Below are positions 46,477 to 54,709 of a DNA stretch of 64,000 bases, one piece after another. Source of the DNA: Nonomuraea cavernae (lineage in GTDB: Bacteria; Actinomycetota; Actinomycetes; Streptosporangiales; Streptosporangiaceae). The stretch spans positions 125,102-189,101 of the forward strand of contig NZ_BMNH01000006.1 of assembly GCF_014646355.1 (NCBI RefSeq). Reading direction: 5' to 3'. The position numbers and the translations under genes were made by a program. The notes under the pieces are model-generated. The model made no database searches and was not told the DNA's origin. It saw only the letters and a program-made list of their open reading frames with translations. Each line of letters begins with the position of its first letter. Position 1 is the first letter of the stretch.

Positions 46477-48072
46477 TCAGGCGCGGGTCGTCTCCTGGCT
46501 CGCGGAGACGGCCGTCTCGCCGGTCGTGGGAGCGGGCTTCAGGTCGACGCTGTCGCGCAGCCGCGTCGGCTTGAGGAACAGGGTGGCGATGACGCCGAGG
46601 GCGGCGATGCCGGTGGAGACGAGGAAGATGTGCCCGGTGGCGTCGCCGTAGGCGGCGCGCACGATGGTCCTGAGCGGCTCCGGCATCTGCGCGATGTTGA
46701 GCGAGCCGCTTCCGCCCGCGGCCTCGGCCTTGATGCCGGCCTTGGCCAGTCCTTCGACGATGCTGGTCGCGACCTGGTTGGCCAGGATCGCGCCCAGCAC
46801 CGAGACGCCGATGGTGCCGCCGAGCGAGCGGAAGAACGTGATCGCGCCGCTGGCCGCGCCGAGCTCGTTGAGCGGGACGGTGTTCTGGATGGCCAGGACG
46901 AGGTTCTGCATGGACATGCCGACCCCGACGCCGACCAGCATCATCGCGGCGCTGACGAAGACCAGCGACGTCTCGTGGTCCAGCGTGGACAGCCCGAGGA
47001 ACCCGATGGTGAGGACGATGCCGCCGGTGACGATGTACGGCTTGACGTTGCCGCTCTTGGAGATCATGCGGCCGGAGATCGTCGAGGAGAGCAGCACGCC
47101 GAGCATCATGGGAATGGTGAGCAGGCCCGCCTCGGTCGGGCTGTAGCCGCGCCCGATCTGGAAGTACTGGCCGAGGAAGACCGAGCCGCCGAACATGGCC
47201 ATGCCGACCGCGAGGCTGGCCAGGATGGCCAGGGCCGGGGTGCGACGGCGGATGACGTGCAGCGGCACGACCGGCTCGGCGACCCTCGTCTCCACCCAGG
47301 TGGCCAGCGCGAGGACCAGCACGCCGCCGCCGACCATGGCCGCGGTCTGCCAGGACATCCAGTCGAAGGAGTTGCCGACGAAGGTCACCCAGATGAGCAG
47401 GACGCTGACGCCGAGGGCGATCAGGGTGGCGCCGACGTAGTCGATCTTGACGTCGGGACGGCGAACGGTGGCCACGCGCAGCGTCTTCTGCAGCAGCGCG
47501 AAGGCGATCAGGGTGAACGGCACCGAGATGAAGAAGCACCAGCGCCAGCCGAGCCAGGAGGTGTCGGCGATCACGCCACCGATCAGCGGCCCGCCGACGG
47601 TGGCCACGGCCATGACGCCGCCGAGGTAGCCGTTGTACCTGCCGCGCTCCCTGGGGCTGATCATCGCCGCGATGATGACCTGTACGAGCACCTGCAGGGC
47701 CCCCATCCCCAGCCCCTGCAGCGCCCGGAAGGCGATCAGCTGGCCGGTGTCCTGCGCGAACCCGCAGGCGACCGAGCTGACGATGAAGATGACGATGGCC
47801 ACCTGGAGCAGCAGCTTCTTGCTGAACAGGTCGGCCAGCTTGCCCCAGATCGGCGTGGAGGCCGTCGAGGCGAGCAGCGAGGCGGTGACCACCCAGGTGT
47901 ACTGCGACTGGGTGCCGTCGAGCGCGCCGATGATCTGCGGCAGCGCGACCGAGACGATCGTGGCGCTGATCATGGCCACGAACAACACGAGCAGCAGCCC
48001 GCTGAGCGCTTCGAGCACTTGCCGATGGGTCATCGGCTCAGATGGTGCGGCCGTGGCTGTAGGTGCGCTCAC
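46477..48072 (-). CDS. DHA2-family (14-helix) multidrug MFS transporter
   Basis: A 531-residue EmrB/QacA-type drug:H+ antiporter from GTG 48072 (GGGGGAGG ribosome site). Key blocks are SATIVSVALPQIIGALDGTQ (helix 1), WGKLADLFSKKLLLQ (motif A) and GVMAVATVGGPLIGGVIAD (motif C). About 14 helices can be traced. It is divergent from a TetR regulator with a perfect palindrome between them, the classic drug-efflux arrangement. The helix 9-14 region has a normal length and there is no sign of decay. Confidence 0.92.
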   Translation of the reverse strand: MSAPTATAAPSEPMTHRQVLEALSGLLLVLFVAMISATIVSVALPQIIGALDGTQSQYTWVVTASLLASTASTPIWGKLADLFSKKLLLQVAIVIFIVSSVACGFAQDTGQLIAFRALQGLGMGALQVLVQVIIAAMISPRERGRYNGYLGGVMAVATVGGPLIGGVIADTSWLGWRWCFFISVPFTLIAFALLQKTLRVATVRRPDVKIDYVGATLIALGVSVLLIWVTFVGNSFDWMSWQTAAMVGGGVLVLALATWVETRVAEPVVPLHVIRRRTPALAILASLAVGMAMFGGSVFLGQYFQIGRGYSPTEAGLLTIPMMLGVLLSSTISGRMISKSGNVKPYIVTGGIVLTIGFLGLSTLDHETSLVFVSAAMMLVGVGVGMSMQNLVLAIQNTVPLNELGAASGAITFFRSLGGTIGVSVLGAILANQVATSIVEGLAKAGIKAEAAGGSGSLNIAQMPEPLRTIVRAAYGDATGHIFLVSTGIAALGVIATLFLKPTRLRDSVDLKPAPTTGETAVSASQETTRA

Positions 48073-48114
48073 GCGCGTCCTCCCCCTGATGATCTACCTG
48101 TGACAAGGAGCCAG

Positions 48115-48156
48115 CATATATGCCCAATGGGAAAATTTGCGCATTGGGCATATATG
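48115..48156. promoter_or_regulatory. TetR operator: perfect 15-bp inverted repeat
   Basis: CATATATGCCCAATG (48115-48129) and CATTGGGCATATATG (48142-48156) are exact complements around a 12-base AT-rich centre. They lie between divergent MFS and tetR genes. A TAGGCT box for tetR begins about 15 bases to the right. Confidence 0.85.
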
Positions 48157-48183
48157 TCTGACTCGCGGTAGGCTTACCGGAAC

Positions 48184-48774
48184 ATGGACATCCAGGTGGG
48201 GCTGCGCGAGCGCAAGAAGGCCGAGACCCGGCAGGCCGTGCACGAGGCGGCGCTGCGGCTGACGGTCGAGCACGGCTTCGACGCCGTCACCGTCGAGGCC
48301 ATCGCCGACGCGGCCAACATCTCCCGGCGCACCTTCTCCAACTACTTCGCCGGCAAGGAGGACGCGGTCCTCTACGGCGAGGAGGAGCGCGTCCGGCTAC
48401 TGGTCGCGCGGATCCGCGCCCGGCCTTCCGCCGAGCGGCCCTGGCAGGCCATGCGCGCCGCGATCCACGACGTCTACCGCGAGGTGGGGGCCCCTGATCA
48501 CGAGTGGGCCGCGCGCACCCGGCTGGCCCGCAAACATCCCGCGCTCCTGGCCAGGCAACTGGCCAACCACGCCGCGCTCGAACGCGAGCTGGCCGAGGCC
48601 ATCACCGAACGCGCGGCGCCAGGCGACGCCATGATCCAGCCGCGCCTCATGGCCGCCGCCTTCCTCGTCACGTTGCGCATCGGCACCCACCTCTGGGTCG
48701 AGGAGCAGCGGACGTGTCCGCTGCACGAGGTCATCGACGAATACCTCACCCAGATGGCCCAGCCGTTCGTCTGA
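48184..48774 (+). CDS. TetR-family repressor of the divergent MFS pump
   Basis: A 196-residue protein, ATG 48184 (MDIQVGLRERKKAETRQAV). The helix-turn-helix is VTVEAIADAANISRRTFSNY. The C-terminal ligand pocket domain is of ordinary length. No ribosome site is visible and a TAGGCT -10-like box lies nine bases before the ATG, so the mRNA may be leaderless or nearly so. It shares the 42-bp operator region with the pump gene. Confidence 0.9.
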   Translation: MDIQVGLRERKKAETRQAVHEAALRLTVEHGFDAVTVEAIADAANISRRTFSNYFAGKEDAVLYGEEERVRLLVARIRARPSAERPWQAMRAAIHDVYREVGAPDHEWAARTRLARKHPALLARQLANHAALERELAEAITERAAPGDAMIQPRLMAAAFLVTLRIGTHLWVEEQRTCPLHEVIDEYLTQMAQPFV

Positions 48775-48807
48775 CGGCCGGTCTCGACGCTCATACACGG
48801 GACGAGG

Positions 48808-49404
48808 TCAGCCCACCCGCTTGACGATCTCGGCGATCGTCGCCTTCTGCCCGCTGATCAGCTCGCCGGCGAGGTCGACGGTCGGCTTGTGACCGCCCAT
48901 GGCCTGCACGGTCTGGGCCATCTCGACGCCGGCGTCCAGGTGCTTGGCCAGCAGCGTCAGCCACGTACGGTCGAACTCCGCGCCCGACTGCCCCTCCAGC
49001 ACCGAGATCTGCGCGGCGGAGATCATGCCGGGCATGGAGTGGCCGTCGTCCGCGCCCTCCGGTGGCACCTGCGCCTTCCACGACCGCAGCCACGACTCCA
49101 TCAGCTCGATGTCGGCGCGCTCGTCGGCGATCAGCTTCTCGCTGAGCTTCCGTACGTACGCGTCGGTGCTCCGGTCCGCGACCAGCTCGGCGATCCGGAT
49201 GGTCTGCCGGTGATGCGGGATCATCTCCTGGGAGAACTGGACGTCGGGGTTCACATCGGCCGCCACACCGGCGGCGGCGACGGGCTCTCCGCCGGCCGGC
49301 GCGCACGCGCCCAGCAAGGGGACGCACAGCGCCATGGCCACCACGGACACCACGGACACCACGGCCGACCGGACCCCCGACACCCGCCGCGCGCGCACCC
49401 GCAT
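48808..49404 (-). CDS. DUF305 lipoprotein
   Basis: A 198-residue exported lipoprotein starting at ATG 49404. The lipobox LLGAC has Cys34 as acylation site. The DUF305 domain (about 50-195) carries EMIPHHRQTIRIAELVADRS and MPGMISAAQI, with His/Met pairs that resemble copper- or metal-binding four-helix bundles. Members of the family are often near copper genes; none is seen here. Longer readings to 49605 are rejected because the signal peptide would be internal. Confidence 0.85.
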   Translation of the reverse strand: MRVRARRVSGVRSAVVSVVSVVAMALCVPLLGACAPAGGEPVAAAGVAADVNPDVQFSQEMIPHHRQTIRIAELVADRSTDAYVRKLSEKLIADERADIELMESWLRSWKAQVPPEGADDGHSMPGMISAAQISVLEGQSGAEFDRTWLTLLAKHLDAGVEMAQTVQAMGGHKPTVDLAGELISGQKATIAEIVKRVG

Positions 49405-49532
49405 GATCGCCCCTTTCCGTCCGGCAAAAGGTTGATGGTTACCCGGGGATACGCGGCCCGATCCGGGAAGGTTCAGAGTCCGGCACCACGCGGCAACCGG
49501 AAAATCCATGGAGGTTCCGTACGGAACGGACG

Positions 49533-50621
49533 ATGATGCTGCACAGGCGGACCACGGGGAGGGCATCTCCTCCTGACGCGTGCTCCCCGCTGGGAGACAG
49601 GGCATTGACGGGTCATCGCGAAGACAGCACGCACGCGGGCGGGGTCCTCGAGATCGCCTGCGACGAGTCGGGCTCCGAGGGTGACAAGCTCATCGGAGGC
49701 AACACCGACGTCTTCGCCCATGCCAGCGTGCGCCTGAGCGCCGACCTCGCGGCCCGGTGCATCGAGGAGACGCGCGACCGGGCGCCGTCGCCGACCACGG
49801 AGTACAAGTTCAGCATCCTCCGGCGCACCAAGCACCGCGAGGCGCTCATCTGGCTGCTCGGCCCGCGCGGGCCGCTGCTCGGGCACGCTCACGTGCACCT
49901 GACCGACAAGACGTTCTTCGTCGTCGGCAGGGTCGTCGACCTGCTGGTGACGGAGGCGCCCTACCCGCCCGCCATCGGCCTGCGCCAGGACCGGCGGGCC
50001 CGGTCCATGACCGCCACCCTGCGCCGCGAGGGTCCGCGCGCGTACGGAGCCGAGCGGTGGGAGTCCTTTCTCGCCGCGTTCAACGGCCTGATGCGGTCCC
50101 CCAACCACCGCAGCGCGCCCGCGTCCGTCGCGGCGTTCTTCGACCTGGTCGACGACCTGCGCCGGTCCGGCGCGCGGAGCCCGGCCGGCGAGGCGATGGA
50201 GCTGCTGTGGCTGGCCAGACCGCGCGTGGCCGCCTTCCGCGAACGCCTGCTCGCCGACCCGGGAGTGATCCCCGCCCTCGACACCCTGATCCCGGCCATC
50301 GTCGGTGCGGTCGCCTACTGGGGCGCGGGCGGCAGATCCGTCGCGGTGGTGCACGACAGGCAGACGCTGCTGACGGACGAGCGGATCGGCCGGCTCAAGG
50401 AGCTGCTCCACGCCCGCGAGCCCGGCGGCCGGTTGACCGGCCTGACGCTCGTCGACTCGCGCTGCGACCCCCGGATCCAGGTGGCCGACCTGCTGGCGGG
50501 CGCGGCACGGAAGATCGCCTCGGACGAGCTCAACGGCCGGGGCGACGCCGAGCTCACCGCGCTGCTGCGGCCGTACGTGGACACGTCCTCGATCTGGAGC
50601 GACGACCGGCACAGCCGCTGA
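49533..50621 (+). CDS. DUF3800-like protein
   Basis: Up to 362 residues. The opening LEIACDESGSEG and the closing RCDPRIQVADLLAGAARKIA are typical of DUF3800, an RNase H-like fold with conserved acidic residues (here Asp in CDESG and Asp in VADLL). The central region is helical. DUF3800 proteins occur in mobile and defence-related neighbourhoods, but none is evident here. The start is uncertain: ATG 49533 is followed by about 38 residues of weak sequence, and a TTG near 49606 fits the domain better. Confidence 0.65.
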   Translation: MMLHRRTTGRASPPDACSPLGDRALTGHREDSTHAGGVLEIACDESGSEGDKLIGGNTDVFAHASVRLSADLAARCIEETRDRAPSPTTEYKFSILRRTKHREALIWLLGPRGPLLGHAHVHLTDKTFFVVGRVVDLLVTEAPYPPAIGLRQDRRARSMTATLRREGPRAYGAERWESFLAAFNGLMRSPNHRSAPASVAAFFDLVDDLRRSGARSPAGEAMELLWLARPRVAAFRERLLADPGVIPALDTLIPAIVGAVAYWGAGGRSVAVVHDRQTLLTDERIGRLKELLHAREPGGRLTGLTLVDSRCDPRIQVADLLAGAARKIASDELNGRGDAELTALLRPYVDTSSIWSDDRHSR

Positions 50622-50640
50622 GGCGGCCTCGGGGCCGGCG

Positions 50641-51654
50641 TCAGCGGCGCGGGTCCACGTGGACCTTGGGAGCGTCGCCCCACTCGGGCGGACGGCGGCC
50701 GGCCAGGACGGCGGCGACCTCGTCCAGCGCCACCGTCGCGGCGACGAGCGGGCGCGGATCGACCGTGCCCGAGGCGTAGAGCTCGACGGTCTCGGCCAGC
50801 CCGGCGGAGGCGCCGAGCACGCCGACCGCGGTGACGTCCTTGAGGGCGACCGCGCGGGTGTCGACCGGGCTCGGTGTCCCGGCCAGCCCCACGAAGACCA
50901 CCCGGCGGCCCGGTTCGACCAGCTCGACGGCGAGCGCCGGCAGGCCGGGCGCGTTGGAGGCGTCCACGACGGCGTCGTAGCGCAGGGCGGGCAGCGTCTC
51001 CCGGGTCCACACCTGCTCGAAACCGAGCGAGCGGGCGAAGGCCAGGGAGCTCGCGGTCTGCCCGAGCAGGTGCACCTCGGCGCCGCGGGCGGCGGCGATC
51101 TGGGCGGCGAGCAGCCCGATGGTCCCGGGGCCGAGCACCAGCAGCCGTTCGCCGGGTGCCAGACCGGCGCCCCGCACGGCGCGCATCGCGTTGCCGCCGG
51201 GCTCGACGAGCGCGCCGAGCGCCGGGTCCACGGCGGCGGGCAACGGGTGCAGCGCGGTCACGGGCACGGGCAGCCGCTCGGCCAGCGCGCCGGGCCAGCC
51301 GCCCCGGATGCCGATCTCGTACCGGTCGGCGCACACGTGCCCGCGCCCGGCGGCGCACCGCGCGCAACGACCGCAGCCGAGCATGGTGTCGCCGGTGACG
51401 CGGCGGCCGAGCCAGGACGGGTCCACGCCGTCGCCGACCGCGCGCACCGCGCCGGACCACTCGTGGCCGATCCGCAGCGGGTAGGCGGCCTGGCCGGTGT
51501 GCAGGTAGGGCAAGGTGCCGGTGAAGAGCTCCACGTCGGTGCCGCACACCCCGACCCGCTCGACGTCGACGACCACCTCGCCGGGGCCCGCCTCGGGCGG
51601 CTCGACCTCCCGAACCCCCGCCTCGCCGGGCCCGGTGATCACTAGGGCGCGCAT
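50641..51654 (-). CDS. Zinc-dependent alcohol/polyol dehydrogenase
   Basis: A 337-residue medium-chain dehydrogenase. Catalytic zinc ligands are Cys37 (GVCGTD), His64 and Glu65 (GHEWSG). Structural zinc cysteines are Cys94, 97, 100 and 108. The NAD(P) motif is VLGPGTIGLLAAQIAAARG. The closest types are sorbitol/threonine-dehydrogenase-like enzymes; the substrate is unknown. The start is ATG 51654. It is convergent with the DUF3800-like gene, with an imperfect GC hairpin around 50618-50646 between them. Confidence 0.88.
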   Translation of the reverse strand: MRALVITGPGEAGVREVEPPEAGPGEVVVDVERVGVCGTDVELFTGTLPYLHTGQAAYPLRIGHEWSGAVRAVGDGVDPSWLGRRVTGDTMLGCGRCARCAAGRGHVCADRYEIGIRGGWPGALAERLPVPVTALHPLPAAVDPALGALVEPGGNAMRAVRGAGLAPGERLLVLGPGTIGLLAAQIAAARGAEVHLLGQTASSLAFARSLGFEQVWTRETLPALRYDAVVDASNAPGLPALAVELVEPGRRVVFVGLAGTPSPVDTRAVALKDVTAVGVLGASAGLAETVELYASGTVDPRPLVAATVALDEVAAVLAGRRPPEWGDAPKVHVDPRR

Positions 51655-51719
51655 CCGGCCAATCTATCCACCGCGGGCCCCGGTTCAAGACGAGCCTGCC
51701 CACGGCTTGGCGCCGCCGG

Positions 51720-52073
51720 TCACAGTGTCGAGCGGACGGCCTCCTCGGTGCGCGCCACGACGGACGGCCCGTCGGCCGCGGTGATGATCGGACGCTGGAT
51801 CAGGATCGGATGGGCGGCCAGCGCCCGGATCCAGCGGTCACGGTCGGCCGGGGTGCGCGACCAGCCGGCCAGGCCGAGCTCGGTCGCGGCGGGCTCGCCG
51901 AGCCGGGTGATGTCCCAGGGTTCGAGCCCGAGCCTGGCCAGCACCTCACGCAGTTCGTGCTCGTCGGGCGGGTCGTCGAGGTAGCGGCGCACGGTGTAGT
52001 CGGCCTGCTCGGCGTCCAGGATCGACAGCGCGGAACGGCACTTCGAACACTCGGGATTGATCCAGATCTCCAT
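51720..52073 (-). CDS. ArsC/Spx-family reductase
   Basis: A 117-residue thioredoxin-fold protein, ATG 52073, GAAGGACC ribosome site. The motif CSKCRSA places Cys9 and Cys12 at the N terminus of the first helix, as in ArsC-family proteins. LIQRPIITAADG near residue 95 is the conserved substrate-side loop. It may reduce arsenate or act as a general glutaredoxin-like reductase; no ars genes are adjacent. It is divergent from the ferredoxin reductase-like gene 163 bp away. Confidence 0.87.
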   Translation of the reverse strand: MEIWINPECSKCRSALSILDAEQADYTVRRYLDDPPDEHELREVLARLGLEPWDITRLGEPAATELGLAGWSRTPADRDRWIRALAAHPILIQRPIITAADGPSVVARTEEAVRSTL

Positions 52074-52236
52074 GAGGGTCCTTCTGAGGGTGTGGGCGTC
52101 CGGTGAGGGCGCGCGAACGTCGACAGGGTTACGATGCGCCCGCCGGGAAGGTAGCCGACGTGGGCGACGCCCGTGAAGAGGCAGCAGGTGATGCTCGCGC
52201 GTCGAGCCCGGCATCTACCCGACAGGAGCCTGAATC

Positions 52237-53457
52237 ATGACATTCGTGATCGCGGGTGGCGGTCTGGCCGCCGCCAAGACCGCCGAAGTCCTGCGCGAGC
52301 AGGGGTACGACGGCCGGCTCGTGCTGGCCTGCGCGGAGCCCCACCTGCCCTACGAGCGTCCACCGCTGTCCAAGGACTACCTGCAGGGGAAGTCCGAGCG
52401 AGACAAGGTCTTCGTCCACGACGCGGCGTGGTATCAGAGCCAGGAGGTCGACCTGCGCCTGGGCACCGAGGTGACCGCCATCGACCGCGCCGGCCACGCG
52501 CTCGGCCTGTCCGGCGGCGAACGCCTCGGCTACGCCAAGCTGCTGCTGGCCACCGGCGCCACACCCCGTCGCCTGCCCGTGCCCGGCGCCGACCTCGACG
52601 GTGTCCTCTACCTGCGCACCGTCGACGACAGCGAGCGGCTGCGCGACACCCTGGCCGCCGTCTCCAGCGTCGCGATCGTCGGCGCAGGCTGGATCGGCCT
52701 GGAGGTGGCCGCCGCCGCCCGCGCCGCCGGCGTACGGGTCAGCGTGCTGGAGGCCGAGCGGCAGCCGCTGCTGCGCGTGCTCGGCTCCCGGATCGCCGCC
52801 GTCTTCTCCGCGCTGCACCGCGAGCACGACGTCGACCTGCGGCTCGGAGTGCAGGTCAGCGAGATCACCGGCGAGCACGGCCGGGCGACGGGGGTGCGGC
52901 TGGCCGACGGCGCCCACGTCGCGGCCGACGCCGTCATCGTCGGCATCGGCGCCGCCCCCGACACGGGCCTCGCGGCCGCCGCCGGGCTCAGGGTGGACGA
53001 CGGGATCGTGGTGGACGCCGGGCTGCGCACCTCCGACCCCGACATCTTCGCCGCGGGCGACGTGGCCAACGCCTACCACCCGCTGTACGACGCCCATGTC
53101 CGCGTCGAGCACTGGGCCAACGCCCTCAACCAGCCCGCCGTCGCCGCCCGCTCCATGCTCGGCCAGGACGCCGTGTACGACCGGCTGCCGTACTTCTACA
53201 CCGACCAGTACGACCTGGGCATGGAATACACCGGCCTCACCCGGCCCGGTCACAACGACGACGTCGTCGTCCGGGGCGACCTGGACTCCCGCGAGTTCAT
53301 CGCCTTCTGGCTCGACGGCGACCGGGTGGTGGCCGGCATGAACGTCAACGTCTGGGACGTCACGAGCCCCATCCAGGAGCTGATCCGCTCCGGCCGCCCG
53401 GTCGACCGCTCCCGGCTCGCCGACCCGGCCACCCCACTCCCCGAAACCACTCTCTGA
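52237..53457 (+). CDS. FAD-dependent ferredoxin/rubredoxin reductase-like oxidoreductase
   Basis: A 406-residue NAD(P)H-dependent reductase. The FAD-binding Rossmann motif is VIAGGGLAAAKTAEVLREQG, the NADH site is AIVGAGWIGLEVAAAARAAG near 148-167, and the second FAD motif is DPDIFAAGDVAN near 267. The C-terminal dimer domain resembles BphA4/AIF-type reductases of aromatic oxygenases and P450s. No partner ferredoxin is adjacent. The start is ATG 52237. Confidence 0.9.
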   Translation: MTFVIAGGGLAAAKTAEVLREQGYDGRLVLACAEPHLPYERPPLSKDYLQGKSERDKVFVHDAAWYQSQEVDLRLGTEVTAIDRAGHALGLSGGERLGYAKLLLATGATPRRLPVPGADLDGVLYLRTVDDSERLRDTLAAVSSVAIVGAGWIGLEVAAAARAAGVRVSVLEAERQPLLRVLGSRIAAVFSALHREHDVDLRLGVQVSEITGEHGRATGVRLADGAHVAADAVIVGIGAAPDTGLAAAAGLRVDDGIVVDAGLRTSDPDIFAAGDVANAYHPLYDAHVRVEHWANALNQPAVAARSMLGQDAVYDRLPYFYTDQYDLGMEYTGLTRPGHNDDVVVRGDLDSREFIAFWLDGDRVVAGMNVNVWDVTSPIQELIRSGRPVDRSRLADPATPLPETTL

Positions 53458-53563
53458 CACGAGCGGCCGTGCCCGCCCCTGCCGTGATCCGTCCGCCGAC
53501 GACGAGCCACCTCAAACGGGCCCGTACCGGCCACGAGCAGGCCGGGACGTCCGTGGGTGGCCC

Positions 53564-54214
53564 TCAGGCGTCGGAGATGGGGCGGCCGTAGGTGACGGCG
53601 TCGAGGACGGCCGCAGGGGTGGTGGCGCGCAGCTCGGCGTCAGGGCGCGCCCCGAGCGCGGCGTTGACCGTCGAGAACGCGACGCGCAGCGCGACGAACA
53701 CCGTCATCGCGAAGATCTGGGCGTCATCGAACCCGGCCTCGCGCAACCTCCGCACGTCAGCCGCGCTCGTACCGCTGGGATCGCGCGCCACCTTGCGCGC
53801 CCAGTCGGCCATCACCCGCTCACCCGCCGTCAGGCCACCACCGCCCATCGAAGCATCACCATCCGGCAGAGCATCGCCGACCGGCGGGGCGTCGCCGGGA
53901 GGGAGGGTGTCGCGGAGGACGGCCGCCGCGGTGAGGGCGTCGGACTGCGTGGCCAGCCGACCGCCCCACACCAGCGAGCAGTATGAGTCGCCGAGCGCCG
54001 AGGCGCAGGCGGTGACGAGAACGCCGCGTCCCCGCAGGCCCAGCCCGTGCACCGCGCCGGTCGCCGTCATCAGGTCGAACAGCCCGTTGAGGACGTCCGG
54101 CTGGTAGGCCCAGAGCCGGGACAGGTTCATTACGTAGCCGACCTCGGCGATGTCCTCGTCGAACACCTTCCGTCCCTCGGCCGTCAGAGGCGGGACGGCG
54201 AGGAAACCGCTCAC
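53564..54214 (-). CDS. Carboxymuconolactone decarboxylase/AhpD-like protein
   Basis: A 216-residue helical protein from GTG 54214. ACASALGDSYCSLVWGG resembles the AhpD/CMD active-site helix, but the two cysteines are seven residues apart rather than in CxxC, so disulfide-reductase activity is uncertain. An insertion with PPGDAPPVGDALPDGDA repeats lies near residue 110. It overlaps the rhodanese gene by 4 bp (GTGA), pointing to a shared thiol or sulfur role. It may act in peroxide or alkyl-peroxide defence. Confidence 0.75.
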   Translation of the reverse strand: MSGFLAVPPLTAEGRKVFDEDIAEVGYVMNLSRLWAYQPDVLNGLFDLMTATGAVHGLGLRGRGVLVTACASALGDSYCSLVWGGRLATQSDALTAAAVLRDTLPPGDAPPVGDALPDGDASMGGGGLTAGERVMADWARKVARDPSGTSAADVRRLREAGFDDAQIFAMTVFVALRVAFSTVNAALGARPDAELRATTPAAVLDAVTYGRPISDA

Positions 54215-54612
54215 GACGCGTCACCGGCCCGGAAGGTCACCGGGCGGCCGTCGGCCTTCCAGGCGGCCAGCCCGCCATCGAGGTGCGAGACGTCGGCGTA
54301 CCCGAGCGCCTGCAGGGTGCGGGCGGCGAGGGCGGACCGGCCACCGGAGGCGCAGTAGAGAATGGTCGGCGCCGACGGGTCGAACTCCGTGCGGTGGTAG
54401 GGGCTGGCGGGGTCGGCCCAGAACTCCAGCATCCCGCGCGGCGCCCGCACCGCCTCGGGGATCGTGCCCTCGCGCTGGACCTCGTCGGGCTCGCGGAGGT
54501 CGACCAGCGTCACGGTGCCGGTTTCGAGGGCTTCCGCCACCTCCGCGACGGACAGGTTGCGGACCTGCTCGCGGGCGCGTGCCACCAGTTGATTGACGGA
54601 CTCGCTCATCAT
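54211..54612 (-). CDS. Single-domain rhodanese
   Basis: A 133-residue rhodanese-like sulfurtransferase, ATG 54612 with a second ATG next to it. The active loop YCASGGRS holds the catalytic Cys near residue 87, followed by HLDGGLAAWKADGRPV. It has a short helical N-terminal extension (SVNQLVARAREQV). It is coupled to the AhpD-like gene downstream and divergent from the LuxR-STAND gene. Confidence 0.88.
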   Translation of the reverse strand: MMSESVNQLVARAREQVRNLSVAEVAEALETGTVTLVDLREPDEVQREGTIPEAVRAPRGMLEFWADPASPYHRTEFDPSAPTILYCASGGRSALAARTLQALGYADVSHLDGGLAAWKADGRPVTFRAGDAS

Positions 54613-54709
54613 GCCTGCCTTCCGGTAAAGGGGTCGCCCGGTCATTGGACACCGGGGGCGCGATCATCCACATCCGTGCTCAGTACGGAAATAGCGGATA
54701 CTCCGTTCC

